Assembly: GCF_014641735.1 (NCBI RefSeq)
Contig: NZ_BMIH01000003.1
Location: forward strand, 186,001 to 250,000
Direction: 5' to 3'
DNA: 64,000 nt
DNA from: Sphingomonas metalli
GTDB taxonomy: Bacteria; Pseudomonadota; Alphaproteobacteria; Sphingomonadales; Sphingomonadaceae
Positions within the stretch are counted from its first letter, which is position 1. Every line of letters begins with the position of its first letter. Position numbers and translations under genes: made by a program. Positions 33,289 through 41,448 of the stretch are shown piece after piece. The notes beneath the pieces are model-generated. The model was given only the letters and a program-made list of their open reading frames with translations. It made no database searches and was not told the origin of the DNA.

Positions 33289-34152
33289 TCAGCCGCGGTC
33301 GATCCGGTCGAGCAGCCGTCCGACCGCGGCCTCCGCCTCGGGCTCGGCCAGCGTCGGCGCGTGTCCGACGCGTGGCACCGTGACCAACTCCGCCTCGGGC
33401 AGCGCGGCCATCATCCGCTGCGCGGTCTTCTCGCCCAGCAGGTCCGATCGCTCGCCCCGCACGACCGCCACCGGTACGCCGGAAAGCCCGGCGAGTGCCG
33501 ACCACATGTCCGGCCCCGTCTCCGCGCCGGGCACGCGGAACGGCTCGGCAATCCGCATGTCATAGTCGAGCACGACCCGTCCGGCGGTGTTCACGCGATA
33601 GAGCCGCTTGGCCATGGCCAGCCAGTCCTGCAGCCCCCAGTCGGGATAGACGTCGCGATTGGCCTCCTCCACGGCCCGCGCGGCGTGGAGCCAGGTCGGC
33701 CAGCTCGACGCCTTGCCGACATAGCCGCGGATCCGCGACAGGCCCCCCGCCTCGATCTCCGGCCCGACATCGTTGATCAGCGCGCCCGCCAGCCGGCCGC
33801 GGGCGGGTCTGGCGAGGAGCATGGTGACGATCCCGCCCAGCGAGGTGCCGATCATCGCGAAACGACCGATGCCCTGCTCGGCGAGCAGCGCCTCGAGATC
33901 CTGGACGTAGGTGAGCGGGACATAGCTCATAGCGTCCTTGGCGTAGCCGCTCTCGCCGCGGCCGCGCAGGTCGACCGCGATCACCCGCCGCGCGCCCGAC
34001 CAGCGTTCGGCGAACGCGGCATAGTCCCGCGCGTTGCGAGTCAGGCCCGGCACGCAGAGCAGCGGCACCGCGCCCGGATCGCCGGGATAGTCGCGCGCAT
34101 GCAGCCGCACCCCGTCGTTCGACCACCAATGCACGTCTGAATATGCGGCCAT
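33289..34152 (-). CDS. alpha/beta hydrolase
   Basis: A 287-residue hydrolase. The oxyanion region is in PLLCVPGLTRNARDY, the nucleophilic serine in MIGTSLGGIVTML, the acid in the VAVVRGERSDLLGEKTA stretch, and the catalytic histidine in VPRVGHAPTLAEPEA. The VDLRGRGESGYAKD loop is typical of epoxide-hydrolase/esterase-like members. The start at 34152 gives MAAYSDVHWWSNDGVRLHA. A longer reading frame runs back into the divergent selO gene and was rejected. The substrate is unknown. The short (36 bp) gap to selO suggests overlapping divergent promoters. Confidence 0.85.
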   Translation of the reverse strand: MAAYSDVHWWSNDGVRLHARDYPGDPGAVPLLCVPGLTRNARDYAAFAERWSGARRVIAVDLRGRGESGYAKDAMSYVPLTYVQDLEALLAEQGIGRFAMIGTSLGGIVTMLLARPARGRLAGALINDVGPEIEAGGLSRIRGYVGKASSWPTWLHAARAVEEANRDVYPDWGLQDWLAMAKRLYRVNTAGRVVLDYDMRIAEPFRVPGAETGPDMWSALAGLSGVPVAVVRGERSDLLGEKTAQRMMAALPEAELVTVPRVGHAPTLAEPEAEAAVGRLLDRIDRG

Positions 34153-34188
34153 GTTGCGCCCCGGGTTGCGACGCCCCCATATTGCGCC

Positions 34189-35547
34189 ATGCCCGTCGAC
34201 CCGCAAGCATATCACCCTGCCGACGCCCTGGCCGCGCTGGGCCCGGACTTCTGGGATCCGGTCGAGGCTGCTCGATTTCCCGAGACCCGCCTTCGCTTCC
34301 GCAACGATCGCGCGGCGGCCCAGGTCGGCCTGGCAACGCTGGACGATGACGAGTGGGTCACCCATTTCGGGCGCTTCCAGCCGCTGCCCGGCACGCTTCG
34401 CCAGCCCCTGGCGCTACGCTATCACGGGCATCAGTTCCGCGCGTACAATCCCGATATCGGCGACGGACGCGGCTTCACCTTCGCGCAGCTCCGCGACGAT
34501 CGCGGGCGGCTCATGGATCTCGGCACCAAAGGCTCGGGCCAGACCCCCTATAGCCGCTTCGGCGACGGCCGGCTGACGCTCAAAGGCGCGGTGCGCGAGA
34601 TCCTCGCCACCGAGATGCTCGAAGCGCTCGATGTACCCACGTCGCGCACCCTGTCGGTGATCGAAACCGGCGAGGCGCTCGATCGCGGCGACGAACCCTC
34701 GCCGACCCGCTCGGCGGTGCTGGTCCGGCTCAGCCACGGCCATATCCGCATCGGCAGCTTCCAGCGCCTCGCCTATCTGCGCGACGCAGAGGGCATGCAG
34801 CGGCTCGCCGGCTATGTGCTCGCGAACCTCTATGGCGAGGCGGGCGACGATCCCGTTCGGCTGCTGGAGCAGGTCGTGGCGCGCACCGCCGTGCTGGCGG
34901 CGCGCTACATGGCGGCCGGCTTCGTCCATGGCGTGCTCAATTCCGACAACATCAACGTCACCGGCGAAAGCTTCGACTATGGCCCCTGGCGCTTCGCGCC
35001 GGTCTGGGACCCGAACTTTACCGCCGCCTATTTCGACCATGCCGGCCTGTATGCCTTCGGCCGCCAGCCCGAGGCGATCGGCTGGGACGTCGCACAGCTC
35101 GCCGCATCGCTGCGCCTCGTCGCGGAGAGCGATCCGCTGATCGCGGCGCTCGACGGGTTTGGTCCTGCCTTCCAGGCCGCGCTGCCCGCGGCGATCCTCT
35201 GGCGGCTCGGCCGGCGGCCGGTCGATGCGGCGACGGATCGCGCGACGGTCCGCGTGGTGGAACAGGCGCTGCGCAGCACCGGCGCGCCGCTCGACCGATT
35301 CTTCTTCGACGCCTTCGCGGCCGATCTGCCCGCCGGCTATGGCCCCGAATGGGACGCCGTTCGCGCGGCACTGGCCGGCCATCTCTTGCGCAGCACCCGA
35401 GAGGCTGCCTTCTGGCACGGCGAGCCGCAGGGGCTGCTGATCGACGAGGTCGAGGCGCTCTGGACGCCGATCGCCGAACGCGACGACTGGGCGCCGCTCG
35501 AACGCAAGGTCGCGGCCATCCGCACCATGGGCGCGGCGCTCGCCTGA
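34189..35547 (+). CDS. selO: protein adenylyltransferase SelO (YdiU/UPF0061)
   Basis: A 452-residue pseudokinase-fold enzyme that transfers AMP to Ser/Thr/Tyr of protein substrates in redox homeostasis. Family blocks seen are LRYHGHQFRAYNPDIGDGRG, DLGTKGSGQTPYSRFGDGRL, LKGAVREILATEMLEALDVP, GSFQRLAYLRD, FVHGVLNSDNINVTGESFDY and GPWRFAPVWDPNFTAAYFDH. The ATP-binding flipped-kinase residues lie in those blocks. It is slightly shorter than the E. coli protein of about 478 residues. The bacterial C-terminal selenocysteine/cysteine is absent; the protein ends TMGAALA. The start at 34189 begins MPVDPQAYHPADALAALG. Confidence 0.92.
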   Translation: MPVDPQAYHPADALAALGPDFWDPVEAARFPETRLRFRNDRAAAQVGLATLDDDEWVTHFGRFQPLPGTLRQPLALRYHGHQFRAYNPDIGDGRGFTFAQLRDDRGRLMDLGTKGSGQTPYSRFGDGRLTLKGAVREILATEMLEALDVPTSRTLSVIETGEALDRGDEPSPTRSAVLVRLSHGHIRIGSFQRLAYLRDAEGMQRLAGYVLANLYGEAGDDPVRLLEQVVARTAVLAARYMAAGFVHGVLNSDNINVTGESFDYGPWRFAPVWDPNFTAAYFDHAGLYAFGRQPEAIGWDVAQLAASLRLVAESDPLIAALDGFGPAFQAALPAAILWRLGRRPVDAATDRATVRVVEQALRSTGAPLDRFFFDAFAADLPAGYGPEWDAVRAALAGHLLRSTREAAFWHGEPQGLLIDEVEALWTPIAERDDWAPLERKVAAIRTMGAALA

Positions 35548-35591
35548 TCCGCGTCCCTCGACTCGAAGCCGACGTACGTTAAAGACGAACC

Positions 35592-37001
35592 ATGGCCGAA
35601 CTCATCTCGTACGAGCCCGCGACCGGCATCGAAATCGCGCGGCTTCCTTTGGGCGACGTGGAACAGGAGGTGGCGATCGCGCGCCAGTCCTGGTCCGAAT
35701 GGGCGGCACGCCCCCTGTCCTTTCGGGTCGAGACCCTGCGCCGCTACGCCAATGTCGTCCGCCAGCGCTATGACGACTTCGCCGACCTGATCGCGCGCGA
35801 GACGGGCAAGCCGCTCTGGGAGGCCCGGACCGAGGTCGATTCGGTCATCGCCAAGGTCGACATCTCGGTCGCCGCCTATGCGGACCGCACGTCGCAGCGG
35901 CGGATGGAAGGACAGATGGGCACGCGCGTCGCGGTTCGGCACAAGCCGCATGGCGTGCTCGCGGTGCTCGGCCCCTATAATTTCCCGGCGCACCTGCCCA
36001 ACGGCCATATCGTGCCCGCGCTGATCGCCGGCAACGCCATCGTCTTCAAGCCGTCGGAGAAGACGCCCGCGACCGGCGCCTTCCTGGTGCAATGCCTGCA
36101 CGCCGCCGGCGTTCCCGAGGGCTGCGTCCGCCTGCTGGTCGGCGCGGCGGCGGAGGGCCAGGCGCTGTCGGCGCATGCCGGGATCGACGGCCTGCTCTTC
36201 ACCGGCTCGGCCCGGACCGGGCTGGCGCTCAACCGGTTGTTCGCGGACCGGCCGGAGAAGATCCTGGCGCTGGAGATGGGTGGCAACAATCCGATCATCG
36301 TCTGGGATACGCCCGACATCCACAGCGCCGCGGTGCTGGTCGTCCAGTCCGCCTTTACCAGCGCCGGACAGCGTTGCACCGCCGCCCGCCGGCTGATCGT
36401 GCAGGACGGGATGGCCGATGCGCTGCTCGCCGAGATCGAGGGGCTGTGCCGCCGCATCATCGTCGGCGCGCCGCACGACAGTCCGGCTCCCTTCATGGGG
36501 CCGGTGATCGACAACGACGCCGCCGATCAGCTGACCGAAGGCTTTCTCGCACTGCTGATGAAGGGCGGCCGGCCGATCCGGCATCTCGAGCGGCCCCAGC
36601 CGGACCGGCCCTTCCTGCTTCCGGCGATGATCGACATGACCGCGGTGGCGGAACGGCCGGACGTCGAGCTGTTCGGCCCCATCCTCCAGGTGGTGCGGAT
36701 CGCCGATTTCGACGCTGCGATCGCCGAGGCGAACCGCACGCGCTACGGCCTGTCCGCCTCGCTGGTCAGCCAGACGCCGACGCTGTACGACCGCTTCTGG
36801 GCGCAGGCGCGTGCAGGCATCGTCAACTGGAACCGCCCGACCAACGGCGCGGCGTCGAACGCGCCGTTCGGCGGGATCGGCCATTCGGGCAACCACCGCC
36901 CCTCGGCCTATTATGCCGCCGATTACTGCGCCTATCCGGTGGTCTCCAGCGAGGCGGAGTCGCCGCGCGCCTCGATCGGGGTCGGCCTGCGCGACGGCTG
37001 A
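35592..37001 (+). CDS. astD: aldehyde dehydrogenase, succinylglutamate-semialdehyde type
   Basis: A 469-residue NAD-dependent aldehyde dehydrogenase. Motifs are GPYNFPAHLPNGHIVPALIA, KPSEKTPATGAF, LLFTGSARTGLALNR, the general base in LEMGGNNPIIV, and the catalytic Cys in AFTSAGQRCTAARRLIV. NWNRPTNGAASNAPFGGIG and the C-terminal YYAADYCAYPVVSSE match the AstD group, which oxidises N-succinylglutamate 5-semialdehyde in the arginine succinyltransferase pathway. No other ast genes are in the window, so the pathway is inferred by family resemblance alone. It starts 44 bp after selO in the same direction and is convergent with the MFS gene. Confidence 0.85.
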   Translation: MAELISYEPATGIEIARLPLGDVEQEVAIARQSWSEWAARPLSFRVETLRRYANVVRQRYDDFADLIARETGKPLWEARTEVDSVIAKVDISVAAYADRTSQRRMEGQMGTRVAVRHKPHGVLAVLGPYNFPAHLPNGHIVPALIAGNAIVFKPSEKTPATGAFLVQCLHAAGVPEGCVRLLVGAAAEGQALSAHAGIDGLLFTGSARTGLALNRLFADRPEKILALEMGGNNPIIVWDTPDIHSAAVLVVQSAFTSAGQRCTAARRLIVQDGMADALLAEIEGLCRRIIVGAPHDSPAPFMGPVIDNDAADQLTEGFLALLMKGGRPIRHLERPQPDRPFLLPAMIDMTAVAERPDVELFGPILQVVRIADFDAAIAEANRTRYGLSASLVSQTPTLYDRFWAQARAGIVNWNRPTNGAASNAPFGGIGHSGNHRPSAYYAADYCAYPVVSSEAESPRASIGVGLRDG

Positions 37002-37005
37002 TCGG

Positions 37006-38259
37006 TCAGTCGACCCAGTCGCGGCGCAGCGGCGCCGCCGCCAGCCACATCAGCACGCCCGCCAGAAGGTACAAGCCGAGGCCCGACAGCATCGCATAGC
37101 GCAAGGCCTCGGTCCCGAAGCGCGCGGTCATCGCATCCGACAGCGCCCCCATCACCAGCGTGCCCGCCCCCAGCCCGATCAGATTGTTGATCAGCAGGAA
37201 GGTCGCGCTCGCGGTCGCGCGCATATGCGCGGGCACCAGATGCTGGACCGCGGCGATGACCGGGGCCAGCCAGACATAGACCAGCGCCTGGGGCACCAGC
37301 CACAGAAGGAACGCCGCCGTGCTCGACGAGGACAGAATGCCCGCCGCGAAGAAGGGCACCGCGATCCAGAAGCTGACCGCCGGCAGCCGCGCATACATGC
37401 CCCGATCGCGCGCGCCGAGCCGGTCGCCGACGAACCCGCCGAGCAACACCCCCGCCACCCCGCCGATCAGCAGCAGCCCGCCATAGAAGCGGCCGATCCC
37501 GGCCAGCTCCATGCCGAAGCTGCGCTTGAGGAGCGACGGGAGCCAGAAGGCGAGGCCGTAGCCCAGCATCGAGCTCGATGCCGCACCGAAGGCGAGCAGC
37601 CAGAAGCTCCGCTTGCGCGCGAGGATCCCGAAGACGCCCGCGATCGGTTCGGCTCCGGCCGGAGTCGCCGGGCGCGCGGGTTCGCGGACGATCAGGCGGA
37701 AGAGCGGGGCGACGACCACACCGGCGATCCCGACCGCGACGAAAGCCGTGCGCCAGTCGATCGTCGCCGCGATCCAGCCCCCCAGCATCACCCCCGCGGC
37801 CGAGCCGAGCGGGATGCCGAGCGAATAGACCGACAGCGCCCGCGCGCGCTGGCCGGCGGGAAAATAGTCGGCGATCAGTGCATAGGACGGCGCCACGCCC
37901 CCCGCCTCGCCCACGCCGACCCCCAGCCGGCACCAGAAGAGCTGCCAGAAGCTGCCCGCATAACCGCACAGCGCCGTGAAGCCGCTCCACACGGCGAGGC
38001 TGACCGTGATGACCCAGCTCCGGCTCGTCCGGTCCGCCAGCCAGGCGAGCGGAATGGCGAGCGTGGAGTAGAGCAGCGCGAAGGCGAGGCCGCCAAGCGC
38101 GCCGAGCTGGGTATCGGACAGCGCCAGATCGGCCTTGATCGACGGGGCGAGGATGCCGAGGATCTGCCGGTCGACGAAGTTGAAGGTGTAGACGATCAGC
38201 AGCATCGCCAGCACCACGCCGCGATAGCCCGGTCGCGCCGTCGTCGTCCTGTCCGTCAT
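37006..38259 (-). CDS. MFS transporter (Spinster-like)
   Basis: A 417-residue inner-membrane porter with about 12 hydrophobic helices. The first helix reads VVLAMLLIVYTFNFVDRQIL, and the conserved loop after helix 2 is LADRTSRSWVI (MFS motif A). VGVGEAGGVAPSYALIADYF between helices 4 and 5 is characteristic of the Spinster-like branch. It lies 29 bp downstream of the TonB-dependent receptor on the same strand and is probably in one transcript. The two may import or export the same compound across outer and inner membranes. The substrate is unknown. A divergent TetR regulator probably controls the pair. Confidence 0.88.
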   Translation of the reverse strand: MTDRTTTARPGYRGVVLAMLLIVYTFNFVDRQILGILAPSIKADLALSDTQLGALGGLAFALLYSTLAIPLAWLADRTSRSWVITVSLAVWSGFTALCGYAGSFWQLFWCRLGVGVGEAGGVAPSYALIADYFPAGQRARALSVYSLGIPLGSAAGVMLGGWIAATIDWRTAFVAVGIAGVVVAPLFRLIVREPARPATPAGAEPIAGVFGILARKRSFWLLAFGAASSSMLGYGLAFWLPSLLKRSFGMELAGIGRFYGGLLLIGGVAGVLLGGFVGDRLGARDRGMYARLPAVSFWIAVPFFAAGILSSSSTAAFLLWLVPQALVYVWLAPVIAAVQHLVPAHMRATASATFLLINNLIGLGAGTLVMGALSDAMTARFGTEALRYAMLSGLGLYLLAGVLMWLAAAPLRRDWVD

Positions 38260-38288
38260 CTGTCCCTCCCCGGCTCCCGTGCCGTCCG

Positions 38289-40556
38289 TCAGAACCGCAC
38301 CTCGAACGTCGCCGTAGCGGTCCGCGGCGGACCGTAATAGCCGATGATGGAATTGCCGAAGAGCGCGCCGGGGAAGTTGTACCCGCCGACCCGGTACCGC
38401 GCATCGGTCAGGTTGCGCAGGTTCATCGCCACCCGGTATCGCCCGTCGCCCGAGATCCAGTTGGCCGAGGCGTTGACCAGCGCATAGCCATCCTGGTCGA
38501 GCGCCGGCGTCGGGATCTCGAACAGCGTATAGTCGGACCGGAGGCTCACTTCCGGAGTCACCGACAAGGTACCGCCGGCAAAATCGGTCGAGGCGGTGAA
38601 CGATCCGTTGACGGTGAACTTCGGCGTATTCTGGAACACCCGCTGGTTGGCGACATCGACCGGGGTGGTGCCGCCGGCGATGAAGGTCAGGAACTCCTTG
38701 TACTTGGCATGGGTGTAACCGAGAGACGCCTGAGCGGAGAACCAGCGTGCCGGCACCAGCCGCGTCTCCAGCTCCAGTCCGTAGATGTCGGCCTTGCCGG
38801 CATTGTCGACGAAGCTGGCGATGCCGCCGGCGATGTTGGGCACCTGCACCGTGACCTGCTGGTCCTTGTAGCGCGAGTAATAGCCGGCAAGGTTCACGAA
38901 CAGCGTCCGGTCGAGGAACGCGCTCTTCAGACCTAGCTCGTAGCTGGTGATCTTCTCCGGATCATAGCCGTTGACGGTCGTGGGGGTGAACACCGCATCG
39001 CCGCGCATGTCGAATCCGCCCGATTTGAAGCCCTTGCCCCAGGACGCGTACAGATTGAGGTCGCGCCGCGGCTCGTAGCTCAGCGAGAAGCGCGGAGTGA
39101 ACTGATCGAAGCTGCGCGAATTGGTATAGTCGGTGCGGATGAGGCCGGGCACCGCCGCCGCATTGCCGAACCGTGGCGAGCGGATCCCGGTATAGTTGCG
39201 CCGGAAGACGGTGCCCGTCTTGTCGTCCTTGGTGTAGCGCAGCCCCGCCGACAGCTTCAGCGTCTCGGTCAGGGCATAGGTGAAGTCGCCGAAGGCTGCA
39301 TAGCTCTTCGTCTTGACCCGACCCGACGTCAGCGTCGTCGTGTTGAGCAGCCCGACCACCGTGTCGAACGCGCCCGACGCGGTGGCATCGAGATAATAGA
39401 GGCCGAACACGCCCTGCAGGCGCTCGCCCTCGTAGAGCAGCTGCAGCTCCTGGGTGAACTGGTTGTCCTGATAATAGGCGGGCACGTCGAGCGTCGGCAG
39501 GGCGGTATTGTCGAAGTCGATCACCGTGTCGGTCGACCCCTCGCGATAGGCGGTGATCGTCTTGAAGGTGACCGCGTCGGAAAGGCGGAACTCGCCCGTG
39601 CCCGAGACGCCCTGCGCCAGCACGCGGTTGCGGTCGCCGATGCCTGCGCGCGTGTCGTACACGCTGTTCGTCGGCGCGTAGCGCGGATCGGTGCCGTTGC
39701 CGACCAGACGGGTGCCGTGGCGGGGGTTGGACTTGTCGAGCGTGCGGTCTCCCGCGATCCGCACGAAGATGTCGTCGTTCGGCGAGAATTCGGCCGAGAC
39801 GCGCGCCGCCAGCACGTCCTTGTCATATTGGTCGACGCCGGTGGTCAGGTTGCGGCCATAGCCGTCGCGCTTGTAGCGGGCGATGGCCCCGCCGATCGAC
39901 AGGCTGTCGGTGATCGGCACCGCGATCTGGCCGACCAGATCGAGCTGGTCGTAGCTGCCATAGGCGACCCGCGCCGTGCCCGACAGCTCATGACCCAGCT
40001 TCTTGGTGACGTATTTGATCGCGCCGCCGATCGTGTTGCGGCCGTAGAGGGTTCCCTGCGGCCCGCGCAGCACCTCGACCCGTTCGACGTCGAAGATGTC
40101 CAGCACCGCGCCTTGTGGCCGTGCGACATAAACGTCGTCGATATAGAGGCCGATGCCCGGCTCGAACCCCCAGAGCGGATCCTGCTGGCCGACGCCGCGG
40201 CTGAAGGCGATCAGCGTCGAGTTGGAACCGCGCGCGATCTGCAGGGTGAGGTTCGGGGTCTTGTCCTGCAAGGCGGTGATGTCGACCGCCCCCTGCCGCT
40301 CGAGCTGGTCGCCCGAGATCGCCGACATCGAGATCGGCACGTCGATCAGCGTCTCCTCGCGGCGGCGGGCGGTGACGACGATGTCGGCCGGGCTGCTCTC
40401 TTCGGCCTGGACGCTCGCCGCATTCTCGGCTGGGCGGGCATCGGGTGTGCGCGGCGTTTCGGTGATCTGGGCCGAGGCCGGGATCGACGCCGCAAGTGCG
40501 ACGGTTCCTGCACCCAGGTTCAACAGCAAACGAAGCGACCGACGGCCCATTCTCAT
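38289..40556 (-). CDS. TonB-dependent outer-membrane receptor
   Basis: A 755-residue receptor. A signal peptide (LAASIPASAQ) is followed by a TonB-box-like segment (SSPADIVVTARRREETLIDV) and a plug domain with VDITALQDKTPNLT and EVLRGPQGTLYGRNTIGGAI. A 22-strand barrel ends TATFEVRF with the terminal phenylalanine used for outer-membrane insertion. It imports a nutrient at the expense of TonB/ExbBD energy. It is probably a sphingomonad-type receptor for aromatics, oligosaccharides or terpenoid-like compounds, but no ligand is evident. It is followed after 29 bp by an MFS gene. The promoter region holds a palindrome next to the divergent TetR gene. Confidence 0.92.
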   Translation of the reverse strand: MRMGRRSLRLLLNLGAGTVALAASIPASAQITETPRTPDARPAENAASVQAEESSPADIVVTARRREETLIDVPISMSAISGDQLERQGAVDITALQDKTPNLTLQIARGSNSTLIAFSRGVGQQDPLWGFEPGIGLYIDDVYVARPQGAVLDIFDVERVEVLRGPQGTLYGRNTIGGAIKYVTKKLGHELSGTARVAYGSYDQLDLVGQIAVPITDSLSIGGAIARYKRDGYGRNLTTGVDQYDKDVLAARVSAEFSPNDDIFVRIAGDRTLDKSNPRHGTRLVGNGTDPRYAPTNSVYDTRAGIGDRNRVLAQGVSGTGEFRLSDAVTFKTITAYREGSTDTVIDFDNTALPTLDVPAYYQDNQFTQELQLLYEGERLQGVFGLYYLDATASGAFDTVVGLLNTTTLTSGRVKTKSYAAFGDFTYALTETLKLSAGLRYTKDDKTGTVFRRNYTGIRSPRFGNAAAVPGLIRTDYTNSRSFDQFTPRFSLSYEPRRDLNLYASWGKGFKSGGFDMRGDAVFTPTTVNGYDPEKITSYELGLKSAFLDRTLFVNLAGYYSRYKDQQVTVQVPNIAGGIASFVDNAGKADIYGLELETRLVPARWFSAQASLGYTHAKYKEFLTFIAGGTTPVDVANQRVFQNTPKFTVNGSFTASTDFAGGTLSVTPEVSLRSDYTLFEIPTPALDQDGYALVNASANWISGDGRYRVAMNLRNLTDARYRVGGYNFPGALFGNSIIGYYGPPRTATATFEVRF

Positions 40557-40617
40557 CCTCCCTCTTCGCGACCCGGTTGCGTGGTCCCGCCCCGGCTTGT
40601 GCGTCGTTGCATCACGC

Positions 40618-40643
40618 TATACTGAAACCTGAACCGGGTTTCA
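40618..40643. promoter_or_regulatory. TetR operator and overlapping promoter elements
   Basis: TGAAACC (40623-40629) and GGTTTCA (40637-40643) are perfect arms with a 7-nt spacer whose own bases are partly symmetric (GAACC / GGGTT). TATACT at 40618-40623, a plausible -10 for the tetR gene, abuts the left arm. The palindrome is 20 bp before the TetR start and 66 bp before the TonB-receptor start. This suggests that the TetR protein represses both itself and the transport operon. Confidence 0.65.
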
Positions 40644-40663
40644 ACTTCGGAGATGACAAGAGG

Positions 40664-41320
40664 ATGAAGGGGGAGGCAGACAGGCCGGGGCCGGACGCGT
40701 CCGCGCCGTCGTCCGATCCGAAGGCGCCGCGGACCGAACGCGGCCGGCGCACCCGGCGCGCGCTCCTCGACGCCGCGGCGGCCGAGTTCGGCGAGCGCGG
40801 CTTTCATGACGCCTCGATCAGCGGGATCACCGCGCGAGCCGGGGTGGCGCTCGGCAGCTTCTACACCTGGTTCGATTCGAAGGAGGCGCTCTTCTGTGCA
40901 CTCGTCGGCGACATGTCGGAGCAGGTCCGCGCCCATGTCGCGCCCCATGTCCGCAGCGCTCCCGACGGCCTCGCCGCCGAACGCGCGGGCCTCGCCTCGT
41001 TCCTGGGCTTCGTGCGCGATCACAAGGAGATCTACCGCATCATCGACGAGGCCGAATTCGTCGATCCCGCCAGCTTCCGCCGCCACTATGCCGGCACCGC
41101 CGAGCGCATCGCCGCCCGCCTCGCCGCCGCTGCCGGACGCGGCGAGACCCGCCCGCCCGCGGATCCCGCCGAGACCGAGGTGCAGGCCTGGGCGATCATG
41201 GGCATGAACGTGTTCCTCGGCCTCCGGTACGGCGTGTGGAGCGAGGATGCCGATCTCGACGCGGTTGCCGACGCGGCGGCGGATATGCTGAAGCGGGGAC
41301 TGGGGCCGGGGGAGAGTTAG
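40664..41320 (+). CDS. TetR/AcrR-family transcriptional regulator
   Basis: A 218-residue repressor. The N-terminal helix-turn-helix (about residues 28-75) reads TRRALLDAAAAEFGERGFHD, then ASISGITARAGVALGSFYTW with FDSKEALF. The C-terminal ligand-binding helical domain includes GLASFLGFVRDHKEIYRIID and an unusual Ala/Arg-rich stretch. The polar N-terminal tail of about 25 residues is longer than usual. The start at 40664 is preceded by a purine-rich region (GACAAGAGG). It is divergent from the TonB receptor/MFS operon across a palindromic operator, the usual arrangement for local feedback control. The effector is unknown. Confidence 0.88.
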   Translation: MKGEADRPGPDASAPSSDPKAPRTERGRRTRRALLDAAAAEFGERGFHDASISGITARAGVALGSFYTWFDSKEALFCALVGDMSEQVRAHVAPHVRSAPDGLAAERAGLASFLGFVRDHKEIYRIIDEAEFVDPASFRRHYAGTAERIAARLAAAAGRGETRPPADPAETEVQAWAIMGMNVFLGLRYGVWSEDADLDAVADAAADMLKRGLGPGES

Positions 41321-41338
41321 ACCTCCCCGCACTCCCCC

Positions 41339-41432
41339 GTCACCCCGGACGGGTTCCGGGGTCCATCGCGCGGTCTACGCTACGGCCCGTGCGTCCGCGA
41401 CCCGGTCTATGCCGGGACAAGCCCGGCACGGC
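41339..41432. repeat. 94-bp structured intergenic repeat, copy D
   Basis: Left unit GTCACCCCGGACGGGTTCCG; right unit GCCGGGACAAGCCCGGCACG near the end. It has the same length and end structure as the copies at 25246, 55411 and 59255, but the right end has drifted (GGCACGGC instead of GGCATGAC). It lies between the convergent TetR and DUF885 genes. Confidence 0.6.
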
Positions 41433-41448
41433 GGCCGTGGAGGCAAGC

